Part shown: positions 56,039 to 64,000 of the stretch, in pieces | How the letters are laid out: the number at the start of each line of letters is the position of its first letter | How positions within the stretch are numbered: position 1 is the first letter of the stretch | NCBI RefSeq assembly: GCF_018221465.1 | Contig: NZ_JAAIKR010000003.1 | Coordinates: 186,001-250,000, forward strand | Length of the DNA: 64,000 bases | Reading direction: 5' to 3' | Source of the DNA: Shewanella intestini | Lineage (GTDB): Bacteria; Pseudomonadota; Gammaproteobacteria; Enterobacterales; Shewanellaceae | The notes under the pieces: model-generated | Databases searched by the model: none | The model's input: only the letters and a program-made list of their open reading frames with translations | Told to the model about the DNA's origin: nothing | Made by a program: the position numbers and the translations under genes

Positions 56039-58831
56039 TTAAAACGCAAACTTTTCTGCATTTGCTTTAAATTGTTTCAAATCTTTAATCATATTGGCAG
56101 AACGTAGCGGTTCATTATCAAGATGAGACTCACCTTGATTGAACAATACTAAACGGTCACATGTTTTACTGCGCATATTGTTCATGATGAATTTAATTAA
56201 ATCCGCACGAGTTAATTTTTCAATCTCGGCAACAACAGATTCTCTATGATTGAACTGATAATCACGGTTTCCTAGGCTTACCCAGTAACGTTGACCTCGT
56301 GTTTTTAAGTTAGGGTCGTGTTCCATCACTTGATGTTGTAGACCTTGCTTGGTCATTTGCCATTGTTCATTTGTCATTTGCATTACTGCGTAACCAAAGT
56401 CGGCAATAAACTCATCAATCGCTTCGAGTAACTTTCTTGGCCCATGACCTGGAGATTGAATATAAAAAATGATGCCAGGGTGTCTGTTTAGCGGTAAGTA
56501 GCCGGTGCCAACCATATAACCAAGTTGTTGCTGGGTTCTTAGTTCGTGGAAAAAGCTTGAAGACATGGTGTGATTTAATAAACTAAATAACGCCATATTA
56601 ATCGCAGTGGTAGATGCAGACTGATAATAAACAATAATTGCGCTGTCTTGATGCGATATCTGCTTTTCTCTTAATAAGGTCTTTTGGTGCTGTAAGTTAA
56701 CGAGCTCTCGTGATGACTCTTGACTTGGCTTACTAACTAACGTTAATAGTGCTTCTAATTTACGACCAAGTTGTTGAGCTTCCTCGACCAACCAGTCCCC
56801 ATATACTAGACCTTCTAAATACACTCTGTCGTAAAATTGACTGACATGATTGTGTAAGTCATCAAGCTGTATTGTTTCTAGTTCTTGTGCCATACGTAAT
56901 GGTTCATAACTGCGTTTTTGTAGCGTGACAGTGAGGCTGGTAAACAATTGAGATATTGGTTTAGCCTGTGCTGCATTGTACCAACTGCGTAAGATTTGTT
57001 TTTTAATTACGTCAAAACGAGATTGAGTAAAATTGCGTTCTCTGGCTTTATTAATGATTAACGATAACAAGGTTTCTTGATTACCGCTAAAGCCTGTTAA
57101 ATGTAATGTAAGTCCACCTTGGTGTGGGTAGATATTGTAATGTAATCCGGCAACTTCAGCTTGATAAGTTGATTCAGATAAATAATCTAATACCATTTCA
57201 ACATACAGGCGAGTTAGCGCTGCGTGTCTTGGGGTAGGGCTGGCAACCACAGAGTCTAATGATAAAAACAAATGTCCTTTAGGGACGTTAAACTCATCGT
57301 CTTTTCTATGCCATATTCGGTAACCTTTACCTTCAGCGACAACCTTGGGGACCTCTGATGCTGTTTCTGATGTTCTGGTTTGCGGATTAACAACAATAAA
57401 TGGATTTTTGGCGGGCAATTTAAGTTGATTGCGTGGCGTTGTGCTGTGCCGCCATTTATTTAAACGCAACGCACTGATTGGCTTAATGCTGTAAGGCGTG
57501 TGGTACCAATTTGCTGTTTGTGAGCTTTCAATTTGCTTATTGACTAATTGAATTCGCATATTGTCTACATTAAGTGCATTAAGTAACTCAAGTGTTTCTT
57601 GTTGGTTAAGTGTATCCATGCGGTAGTCACCATAAATGGTGTCTTCAACGGCATAATGATGCATGTTGATACTCAGGTGAGAGGCGAGATCAAGGGGTTT
57701 AATCTGCTCTTGAAATTTAAATGCGGTTTGCAATAAGTTTGCTCTTTCTTGGTAGCGCCAGTCTTCAATACCTTGGTGTTTAATTAAATTTATATATTCA
57801 AAAATACAACTGATGACATCATCGAGATGGGTTAGGCCACGTTCAGTGAGTTGAATATTAATGGTGTAATCTTTGAAGTTATATCCATTTACGCCGCCAC
57901 CAGCGGAAAGATTATTGGCCCAGTTTTGCTCTTTTAAATAGGCTAATAAGCTACCTGGTCCTTCATTTCCTAATAAATGGCTAATAAAGGTTAATGGCTT
58001 TTGGCAATAATATTTATCAATGCCGGGTAAGCAAAAGCTAATGGCGACACGTTTTTGTTCTTTTAGTGGTAATACATCGATTTGAGTTTGGTTTTGTGTT
58101 TTATCGATAAATGGCACTTCAGGGTGCTGCTTAACGATATTTTTATTTTCAATCGCAGAAAAATAGTGTTCAACTAACGCAACTTGCTTTGTTAGGGTTA
58201 ATGGCGCCACAAGGCATAAGGTCATGATGTTGGCACTGTAATGTGTTTGATAAAATGTAATTAATTCATCACGTAACTCTTGCTGGGTGCCTGATAATGT
58301 TGCCAAATTTCCCACAGAGAATTTAGAAAAAGGATGTTGCTGGTTAATGCTTTCTTTTTGAACTTGATAAATACGCCTGACATCATCTTTCAGTTTGAGG
58401 CTGTATTCTGATTCAATGGCCTGTCGTTCTCTATCAACTAATTCAACATCAAATTTAGGGGCGATAAAAAACTGACTAAATCTATCGAGTGAAGGGGCGA
58501 ATGCATTGGCGTCAATGTTATAGAAAAAATTCGTATGTTCAGTGCCTGTCCATGCATTGTTATTACCGCCATGTTGGTTAATAAAGGCGTTGTATTCACC
58601 AGATTGAGGAAATTTCTCGGTGCCAAGAAATAACATGTGTTCAAGGAAATGTGCCATGCCTGGGCGAAGTTGAGGATCGTCGAAATGGCCGACTTCAACA
58701 GCCATTGAAGCTGCGGCTTGGGTCGTTTGCATATCTTCAACTAACAATACTCTTAGCTTATTTTTTAATGTTAAGAATTGATATTGACGATGATCGTTAG
58801 GACTTTTGGTAACAGGTGGAAAATCAGACAA
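56039..58831 (-). CDS. M16-family zinc peptidase, pitrilysin/insulinase type
   Basis: A 930-residue protease. The inverted zinc site HFLEH is at residues 61-65, with the third ligand Glu about 75 residues later in RQAIESEYSLKL. The N-terminal LFLGTEKFPQSGEYNAFINQ region and length match pitrilysin (E. coli PtrA, 962 residues), which degrades peptides of intermediate size. No signal peptide is seen, so it is likely cytoplasmic, unlike E. coli PtrA in the periplasm. The start is a TTG at 58831 with GGAG 7 nt upstream. It diverges from sixA. Confidence 0.92.
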   Translation of the reverse strand: MSDFPPVTKSPNDHRQYQFLTLKNKLRVLLVEDMQTTQAAASMAVEVGHFDDPQLRPGMAHFLEHMLFLGTEKFPQSGEYNAFINQHGGNNNAWTGTEHTNFFYNIDANAFAPSLDRFSQFFIAPKFDVELVDRERQAIESEYSLKLKDDVRRIYQVQKESINQQHPFSKFSVGNLATLSGTQQELRDELITFYQTHYSANIMTLCLVAPLTLTKQVALVEHYFSAIENKNIVKQHPEVPFIDKTQNQTQIDVLPLKEQKRVAISFCLPGIDKYYCQKPLTFISHLLGNEGPGSLLAYLKEQNWANNLSAGGGVNGYNFKDYTINIQLTERGLTHLDDVISCIFEYINLIKHQGIEDWRYQERANLLQTAFKFQEQIKPLDLASHLSINMHHYAVEDTIYGDYRMDTLNQQETLELLNALNVDNMRIQLVNKQIESSQTANWYHTPYSIKPISALRLNKWRHSTTPRNQLKLPAKNPFIVVNPQTRTSETASEVPKVVAEGKGYRIWHRKDDEFNVPKGHLFLSLDSVVASPTPRHAALTRLYVEMVLDYLSESTYQAEVAGLHYNIYPHQGGLTLHLTGFSGNQETLLSLIINKARERNFTQSRFDVIKKQILRSWYNAAQAKPISQLFTSLTVTLQKRSYEPLRMAQELETIQLDDLHNHVSQFYDRVYLEGLVYGDWLVEEAQQLGRKLEALLTLVSKPSQESSRELVNLQHQKTLLREKQISHQDSAIIVYYQSASTTAINMALFSLLNHTMSSSFFHELRTQQQLGYMVGTGYLPLNRHPGIIFYIQSPGHGPRKLLEAIDEFIADFGYAVMQMTNEQWQMTKQGLQHQVMEHDPNLKTRGQRYWVSLGNRDYQFNHRESVVAEIEKLTRADLIKFIMNNMRSKTCDRLVLFNQGESHLDNEPLRSANMIKDLKQFKANAEKFAF

Positions 58832-58994
58832 GGAATAGCTCCAGTTAACAAAACTTAGTATATATTGATCTGCTTCAGACTTTTTAGCAAATTACCGTTG
58901 GCATTATCGACTAAAGAACCACTAAATAGTGTTGTAGTTTGGCAAATAACGGTACAATCCTCAAACCAAAATTAGACAATGGCAAGAGTGTTGT

Positions 58995-59465
58995 ATGCAA
59001 CTTTTTTTAATGCGTCATGGTGAATCCGGTTTTGATGCACCATCAGATAGAGAAAGAACATTGTCTGACTTAGGTAGACATCAAACAAGGCAAATGGGTA
59101 AATGGTTGAGTGACAAGCTAGACCATTGTGATTTAGTTATTGTGAGCCCTTATATACGAGCCCAGCAAACTTGGCAGGAGGTAAGTCATTACTTACCTGA
59201 ACCGGGCCATTGTATCACGCTTGATGATGTCACCCCTAATGCTGATCCTAAATACGCAACTGATACTATTCTGGCATATGCCCAGCAGTATGATGCGCAA
59301 AATGTGTTAGTCATTACTCACATGCCAGTTGTGGGCTATTTAGTTCACGAACTCGATATTTCCGTTGAGCCACCGATGTTTGCAACATCGGCAGTGGCTC
59401 ATTTAGAAAAACATTATGAAAATGCTGACTTCAAAGGTATGTTCACGCCAAACACCATTACTTAA
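58995..59465 (+). CDS. sixA: phosphohistidine phosphatase SixA
   Basis: A 156-residue histidine phosphatase of the SixA type. The catalytic motif is LMRHGESGFDAPSDRER near the N-terminus (Arg and His), and VITHMPVVGYLVHEL carries the second His. It removes phosphate from Hpt-domain histidines in two-component systems. It is convergent with smrB, as in the E. coli arrangement nearby. Confidence 0.94.
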   Translation: MQLFLMRHGESGFDAPSDRERTLSDLGRHQTRQMGKWLSDKLDHCDLVIVSPYIRAQQTWQEVSHYLPEPGHCITLDDVTPNADPKYATDTILAYAQQYDAQNVLVITHMPVVGYLVHELDISVEPPMFATSAVAHLEKHYENADFKGMFTPNTIT

Positions 59466-59567
59466 GTTGCTTGAATACCGCGCCACCTTTTAAGTGCGGT
59501 AGGCCATTTAACAACATTCAATCTCGGGTTTTATATCTACATGTCAAACCGATATTGACTGGGCACA

Positions 59568-60095
59568 CTATCGACGGTGCGGTTGTTCTCCTATATCCAG
59601 TAACACTAATAGCGCCGCATCTCCACCCCATTCTTTAGGGGCTTGGTGAAACGCGAGTACATTAGGGTGCTGCGCTAACCACATGGGTACTTGCTGCTTT
59701 AAAATACCGCTACCATATCCATGCATGATGCAACAACATTGGCTTTGTTGTTTAATGCTGGCTTGAATTAATGCCACAATTTCCAATTTTGCTTCCGCTT
59801 GGCGCATACCATGCAGATCAAGCAGTAGATCTGGTGAATAATCGCCGCGTCGTAAGTGTTTTAACTCAATCTTTTCAACACCTACATTTGACCACTTCAT
59901 TGGCCCTTCTGTTGGCAATAATGGGTGGTATAAATCTGAGAAGTAACTGTCGGCCTGCACTTTACGTACAGACGTTTCAAGCGCTTGTTTGGTTTTCACC
60001 TGTTGTTTGAAATGATGTGTTTGCTGTTTTATCGGTTTTACATCGCTAAAAAGCGCACCAAATTCAGAATCAATTAGTTTTTTATCGTCTTTCAT
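59568..60095 (-). CDS. smrB: ribosome rescue endonuclease SmrB
   Basis: A 175-residue protein with a C-terminal Smr domain. The motif DLLLDLHGMRQAEAKLEIV and the catalytic-type CCCIMHGYGSGILKQQ are present, after a less conserved N-terminal extension. SmrB cuts mRNA at collided ribosomes in E. coli, which has this gene next to prmB too. It diverges from prmB by 78 bp. Confidence 0.93.
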   Translation of the reverse strand: MKDDKKLIDSEFGALFSDVKPIKQQTHHFKQQVKTKQALETSVRKVQADSYFSDLYHPLLPTEGPMKWSNVGVEKIELKHLRRGDYSPDLLLDLHGMRQAEAKLEIVALIQASIKQQSQCCCIMHGYGSGILKQQVPMWLAQHPNVLAFHQAPKEWGGDAALLVLLDIGEQPHRR

Positions 60096-60173
60096 CAGGA
60101 TATTATATGGAAATGTAGTCCATCATGGTAGACATCAGTTACAATAGCGCTAACAAAATTTCAGGAGTGTGTT

Positions 60174-61118
60174 GTGGATAAAATATTTGTAGATGAAGCT
60201 GTAACAGAGCTAAGAACGATTGGTGATATGTTACGTTGGGCCGTAAGTCGTTTTAATGATGCTGAGATCTATTATGGTCATGGTACCGATAACGCTTGGG
60301 ACGAAGCCATCTCGTTAGTTTTCCATGCATTACATTTGCCTGAAGAAATTGGTCAGCAAGTCTTGTTAAGTAATTTAACTAGCAGTGAAAAACATAAGAT
60401 TGTTGAGTTAATTATTCGTCGGGTTCGTGAGCGCTTACCTGTGCCTTATTTAACCAATACCGCACGATTTGCAGGATTAGATTTTTATGTTGATGAACGT
60501 GTTTTAGTACCGCGCTCGCCAATCGCTGAAATGATTAACAACCAATTTAGCCCTTGGCTATATAACAAGTCGGTTAATCGGGTCATGGATTTGTGTACTG
60601 GGAGTGGTTGCATTGCGATAGCCTGTGCTCATGCATTTGAAGATGCTGAAGTTGATGCGCTAGATATTAGCGAAAATGCGCTTGAAGTTGCCCAAATTAA
60701 CATTGAATCACTGGGGGTAATGGAACGCGTTTTCCCTATCCATTCTGATATTTTCAGTGCGATTCCTAAAGGCCCGCAATATGATTTAATCGTGTCTAAT
60801 CCTCCTTATGTTGATGAAGAAGATATTGGCGATATGCCAGATGAATATCATCATGAACCTGAAATCGGTTTAGCTTCAGGACGTGATGGCCTTGATTTAA
60901 CCAAGCGTATAATTGCTAATGCTGCTGATTACTTAACCGAAGAAGGTGTGTTGGTCGTTGAAGTGGGTAATTCAATGGTGCATTTAATGGCGCAATTCCC
61001 TGATGTACCATTTACTTGGGTTGAATTTGAATTTGGCGGAGACGGTGTATTTGTATTAACCCGCGATCAACTGGTTGAACATGCGTCTGTTTTTGCTATT
61101 TATAAAGATGCTGAGTAA
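60174..61118 (+). CDS. prmB: 50S ribosomal protein L3 N(5)-glutamine methyltransferase
   Basis: A 314-residue SAM-dependent methyltransferase that modifies a glutamine of ribosomal protein L3. The SAM motif is [16 protein letters not shown] (about residues 138-153), and [10 protein letters not shown] is the NPPY glutamine-methyltransferase signature. The GTG start at 60174 has CAGGAGTG 9 nt upstream. It opens the prmB-aroC unit, with 75 bp between them. Confidence 0.95.
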   Translation: MDKIFVDEAVTELRTIGDMLRWAVSRFNDAEIYYGHGTDNAWDEAISLVFHALHLPEEIGQQVLLSNLTSSEKHKIVELIIRRVRERLPVPYLTNTARFAGLDFYVDERVLVPRSPIAEMINNQFSPWLYNKSVNRVMDLCTGSGCIAIACAHAFEDAEVDALDISENALEVAQINIESLGVMERVFPIHSDIFSAIPKGPQYDLIVSNPPYVDEEDIGDMPDEYHHEPEIGLASGRDGLDLTKRIIANAADYLTEEGVLVVEVGNSMVHLMAQFPDVPFTWVEFEFGGDGVFVLTRDQLVEHASVFAIYKDAE

Positions 61119-61193
61119 ACAGACTCAACAAACTAACTGTAATAGTGTAGCATTACGCCATTAACTCTTCGTCAACAAAAATAAGTAGGGCAA

Positions 61194-62288
61194 ATGTCAG
61201 GAAATAGTATTGGGCAAAACTTTGTAGTAACCACCTTTGGTGAAAGCCATGGCAAAGCGCTTGGCTGTATTATTGACGGTTGCCCTCCAGGGCTTGAATT
61301 GAACGTTGCCGATATGCAGGCAGATTTAGATCGTCGTCGCCCTGGCACGTCTCGCTATACCACTGCAAGACGTGAAGCCGATGAAGTGAGTATTCTTTCT
61401 GGTGTGTTTGAAGGTAAAACCACCGGAACTTCAATTGGATTACTCATTGAAAATACTGACCAACGTAGCCAAGACTATTCAAATATAAAAGATTTATTCC
61501 GTCCAGGGCATGCTGATTATACCTATCAACAAAAATATGGCTTACGTGATTATCGTGGTGGTGGGCGCTCATCTGCCCGTGAAACTGCCATGCGCGTCGC
61601 CGCAGGCGCAGTGGCCAAAAAATATTTGAAAACAGTCCATGGTATTGAGATACATGGCTATCTGTCGCAACTAGGGCCTATCTTTGCTGAGAACATTGAT
61701 TTAACTCAAGTTGAGAAAAATGCTTTCTTTTTTCCTGATAAAACAAAAATTGATGCGCTTGATGAATATATGCGCGATTTAAAAAAATCAGGCGACTCTA
61801 TTGGCGCAAAAGTGTCAGTGATTGCAACTAACGTTCCTGTTGGGTTAGGTGAACCGGTATTTGATCGCCTCGATGCTGATATTGCCCATGCGTTAATGGG
61901 GATCAATGCTGTTAAAGGTGTTGAAATTGGTGATGGTTTTGAGGTAGTCACCCAAAAAGGGTCTGAGGGGCGTGACTTAATGTCGCCAAAAGGCTTTGAG
62001 TCAAACCATGCCGGTGGGGTGTTAGGCGGTATTTCCTCAGGACAACCTATTTTAGCGCATATGGCATTAAAGCCGACCTCAAGTATCAGTGTACCGGGAC
62101 AATCAATGACCGCCCAAGGTGAGGTTGCTGATGTCGTGACAAAAGGTCGCCACGACCCGTGCGTTGGTATTCGCGCCGTGCCAATTGCCGAAGCTATGTT
62201 AGCCATTGTATTGATGGATCACTTACTCCGTCATCGCGCTCAAAACCAAGATGTAAACTCGTTAACTCCTGTGATTGGAATGCGGTAA
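61194..62288 (+). CDS. aroC: chorismate synthase
   Basis: A 364-residue FMN-dependent enzyme, last of the shikimate pathway, converting EPSP to chorismate. The opening [19 protein letters not shown] and segments [20 protein letters not shown] and [17 protein letters not shown] mark it clearly. The next gene starts immediately after the stop codon (62289), so translation is likely coupled. Confidence 0.98.
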   Translation: MSGNSIGQNFVVTTFGESHGKALGCIIDGCPPGLELNVADMQADLDRRRPGTSRYTTARREADEVSILSGVFEGKTTGTSIGLLIENTDQRSQDYSNIKDLFRPGHADYTYQQKYGLRDYRGGGRSSARETAMRVAAGAVAKKYLKTVHGIEIHGYLSQLGPIFAENIDLTQVEKNAFFFPDKTKIDALDEYMRDLKKSGDSIGAKVSVIATNVPVGLGEPVFDRLDADIAHALMGINAVKGVEIGDGFEVVTQKGSEGRDLMSPKGFESNHAGGVLGGISSGQPILAHMALKPTSSISVPGQSMTAQGEVADVVTKGRHDPCVGIRAVPIAEAMLAIVLMDHLLRHRAQNQDVNSLTPVIGMR

Positions 62289-63458
62289 ATGTCTACTTTA
62301 TCTTGCTCTGAGTCTCGCTTACATTGGCTCAGGGCATGTTATTTCTTCTTCTTTTCTATCCTCGGTGTGCTGGTTCCCTATTTAGGGGTTTTCTTTGAAG
62401 CACGTGGTTTTAATCCTCAAGAAATTGGTTTATTGCTCGCCATTGTTATGGGGACGCGTATTGTTGCGCCAAATTTATGGGCTTGGGTTGCCGATAGAAC
62501 GGGAATGCGAAGTGAATTAGTTAAGGTAGGGGCATTTTGTGCTGCGTTGACGTTTGTTAGCTTCTTTTTTGAAGGTGGTTTTTTATATTTAGCGATTAGC
62601 CTGACCATTTATACATTCTTTTGGAATGCTATTTTGGCTCAACTAGAAGTGATCACCTTAGAAACACTGGGCGATAAGGCTGAACAATACGGCAGCATCC
62701 GCAGCTGGGGCAGTATCGGATATATTGTGTTAGTCGTATTAGGCGGCTTTACTATCGATAAACTTGGCGCACAAATTTTACCTTATATAGGAATCGTACT
62801 GTTTATCGGCCTTGCATTAAGTGCTTTTCCGTTGCCCAATGAAAGAGTCAAAGTGGAGCAAGGGGGAATACCCCAATCTAAACGCTTAAGCCCTGCAATT
62901 ATCAGCTTTTTAATTGCGGCGATGTTACTGCAAATGAGCGTTGGTCCTTTTTACGGTTTTTTTGTTTTGTACTTAAAACAAGTGGGTTATAGCGAAACCG
63001 TTGCAGGGCTTATGGTGGCACTTGGTGTTGTTGCTGAAATAGGCATTTTTATGTATGCCGCAAAGCTTATCAGCCGCTTTGGCTTAAAACCGTTATTAGT
63101 TACCAGCGCCATATTTACAGCCCTGCGTTGGGCTTTATTGGCTATTGCACCTGAAAATATTTGGTTATTGAGCCTAAGTCAATTGCTACATGCCTTTACC
63201 TTTGGGTTAGCTCATGCTGTGTCTATTCAATTTATTTTTAGGCATTTTCCTGTAAAACAGCGAAGCCGAGGGCAAGCGCTATATGCCAGTATTGGTTTTG
63301 GTATTGGTGGCGCGCTTGGTACTTGGTTCAGTGGCATTATTTGGGGCGATGGTTCTGGCAGTTATCAGATTTGGCTGTTTGCCAGTGTTTGTGCATTAGC
63401 ATCAGCTCTTTTAGTATTATTTATCCCCAATATGGATAAAAACATCAACACTTTATAA
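62289..63458 (+). CDS. MFS transporter, HcaT/phenylpropionate-type
   Basis: A 389-residue transporter with about 12 helices. The early PYLGVFFEARGFNPQEIGLL and the GTRIVAPNLWAWVADRTG loop resemble the MFS_1-like/HcaT (3-phenylpropionate permease) family. The substrate is not certain. Its ATG is directly next to the aroC stop, and an ATP-NAD kinase-like gene follows 19 bp later, suggesting one transcript. Confidence 0.85.
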   Translation: MSTLSCSESRLHWLRACYFFFFSILGVLVPYLGVFFEARGFNPQEIGLLLAIVMGTRIVAPNLWAWVADRTGMRSELVKVGAFCAALTFVSFFFEGGFLYLAISLTIYTFFWNAILAQLEVITLETLGDKAEQYGSIRSWGSIGYIVLVVLGGFTIDKLGAQILPYIGIVLFIGLALSAFPLPNERVKVEQGGIPQSKRLSPAIISFLIAAMLLQMSVGPFYGFFVLYLKQVGYSETVAGLMVALGVVAEIGIFMYAAKLISRFGLKPLLVTSAIFTALRWALLAIAPENIWLLSLSQLLHAFTFGLAHAVSIQFIFRHFPVKQRSRGQALYASIGFGIGGALGTWFSGIIWGDGSGSYQIWLFASVCALASALLVLFIPNMDKNINTL

Positions 63459-63477
63459 GGATATATTGTGAAGCAAT

Positions 63478-64000
63478 TTCGTTTAGGCTTGATTATTAAT
63501 CCGTTAGCCGGTTTAGGTGGCAGTGTAGCGTTAAAAGGCTCTGATAATGTAGCAGAGTTAGCCATTGAAAAAGGCGCTGAACCTCAAGCTCAAATGCGGA
63601 TGCAACAGGCTTTAAAGGTGTTATTGCCGTTAAAGTCACAGATCATCATAAAAACCTGCAGTGGTGAGATGGGACAAAACCTGTGTCAAAGCATGGGGTT
63701 TAACTGTGAAATTGTTTATCACAGTCATACTGATACAACTAATGCAACGGATACCCAGCAAGCTGTGTCTGAACTGTTAAATGAAAGTTTGGATTTGCTG
63801 TTATTTGCTGGTGGTGATGGCACAGCAAGAGACATATTTGCCATTGTAGATGACAAGCTGCCAGTACTGGGTGTGCCAGCCGGGGTTAAAATCCATTCTG
63901 GTGTTTATGGCATCACTCCCCACGCATCAGGGCAGGTGGTGAAAATGTTATTAGCGGGAGAATTGGTCAGTTTAATGTACGGCGACGTGATGGATATTGA
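63478..64000 (+). CDS. ATP-NAD kinase family protein, cut by the window end
   Basis: The frame starts at GTG 63478 with AAGGA about 9 nt upstream and runs out of the window after 174 codons. The product opens MKQFRLGLIINPLAGLGG and has LLFAGGDGTARDIF near residue 110, the GGDGT motif of the NAD/diacylglycerol kinase superfamily, with GVPAGVKIHSGVYGITP after it. It resembles the AcoX-like/ATP-NAD kinase group rather than NadK itself (NadK is shorter in its N-terminal region). The true substrate is not certain. Confidence 0.85.

Noticed and set aside
59466-59567. terminator between convergent sixA and smrB
   Set aside because: A weak ACCGC..GCGGT pairing exists, but there is no T-tract, so I do not call it.

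Overview
The window looks like chromosomal DNA of a marine gammaproteobacterium, most likely Shewanella. The basis is the protein families, the moderately AT-rich codon use and the gene neighbourhoods (liu leucine-degradation cluster, gnd, menA, a gltX-centred tRNA cluster, a cheV/sstT region, queA-tgt-yajC-secDF, fadL, the Bat operon, fadIJ, sixA/smrB/prmB/aroC). The species cannot be fixed from the sequence alone. No phage, insertion sequence, CRISPR array, rRNA or replication origin was seen.

Layout. 1-2.8 kb: leucine/isovalerate degradation genes liuB (cut by the window edge), liuA and the MerR-type regulator liuR, with a palindromic operator upstream of liuR. 3.4-8.9 kb: gnd, menA, tesB, a YbaY-type lipoprotein and an MFS transporter. 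9-12.3 kb: three identical tRNA-Val genes diverging from gltX, then tRNA-Ala and two tRNA-Glu genes. The tRNA-Glu genes lie in a 279-bp duplicated block that also carries a decayed tRNA-Glu-like fragment. 12.4-17.4 kb: an SGNH hydrolase, an Ada-AlkA fusion and ogt (alkylation repair), a DEAD-box helicase and a small phosphatase. 17.8-22.5 kb: cheV, sstT, rluA, a ScsD-like thioredoxin, acpH and an uncharacterised 59-residue gene. 22.5-28.1 kb: queA, then tgt-yajC-secD-secF. 28.7-34.2 kb: a GGDEF/EAL protein, DUF2007, rhodanese, a siroheme-synthase N-half with a decayed C-terminal domain, yaeQ and a GNAT acetyltransferase.

34.3-49.7 kb: fadL and fadIJ, both with FadR-like operators, bracket putP, an ECF sigma factor with a DUF3379 partner, and a complete six-gene MoxR/DUF58/vWA (Bat) operon. 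49.7-58.9 kb is the most accessory-looking part. It holds a repeat-flanked small membrane protein, a 38-residue microprotein gene, a predicted secreted protein made of 17 tandem 13-residue repeats, a 1439-residue periplasmic-propeller/PAS/GGDEF/EAL sensor, and a pitrilysin-type protease. 59-64 kb returns to conserved order: sixA, smrB, prmB, aroC, an MFS transporter and the start of an ATP-NAD kinase-like gene.

The best candidate for something undescribed is 50.4-55.8 kb, the repeat protein, the microprotein 10 bp downstream and the large c-di-GMP sensor upstream on the same strand. Every variable site among the internal 39-bp repeat units is silent, so the 13-residue sequence appears to be under selection. 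A second theme is four unrelated short-period intergenic tandem repeats (6, 8, 7 and 7 bp).
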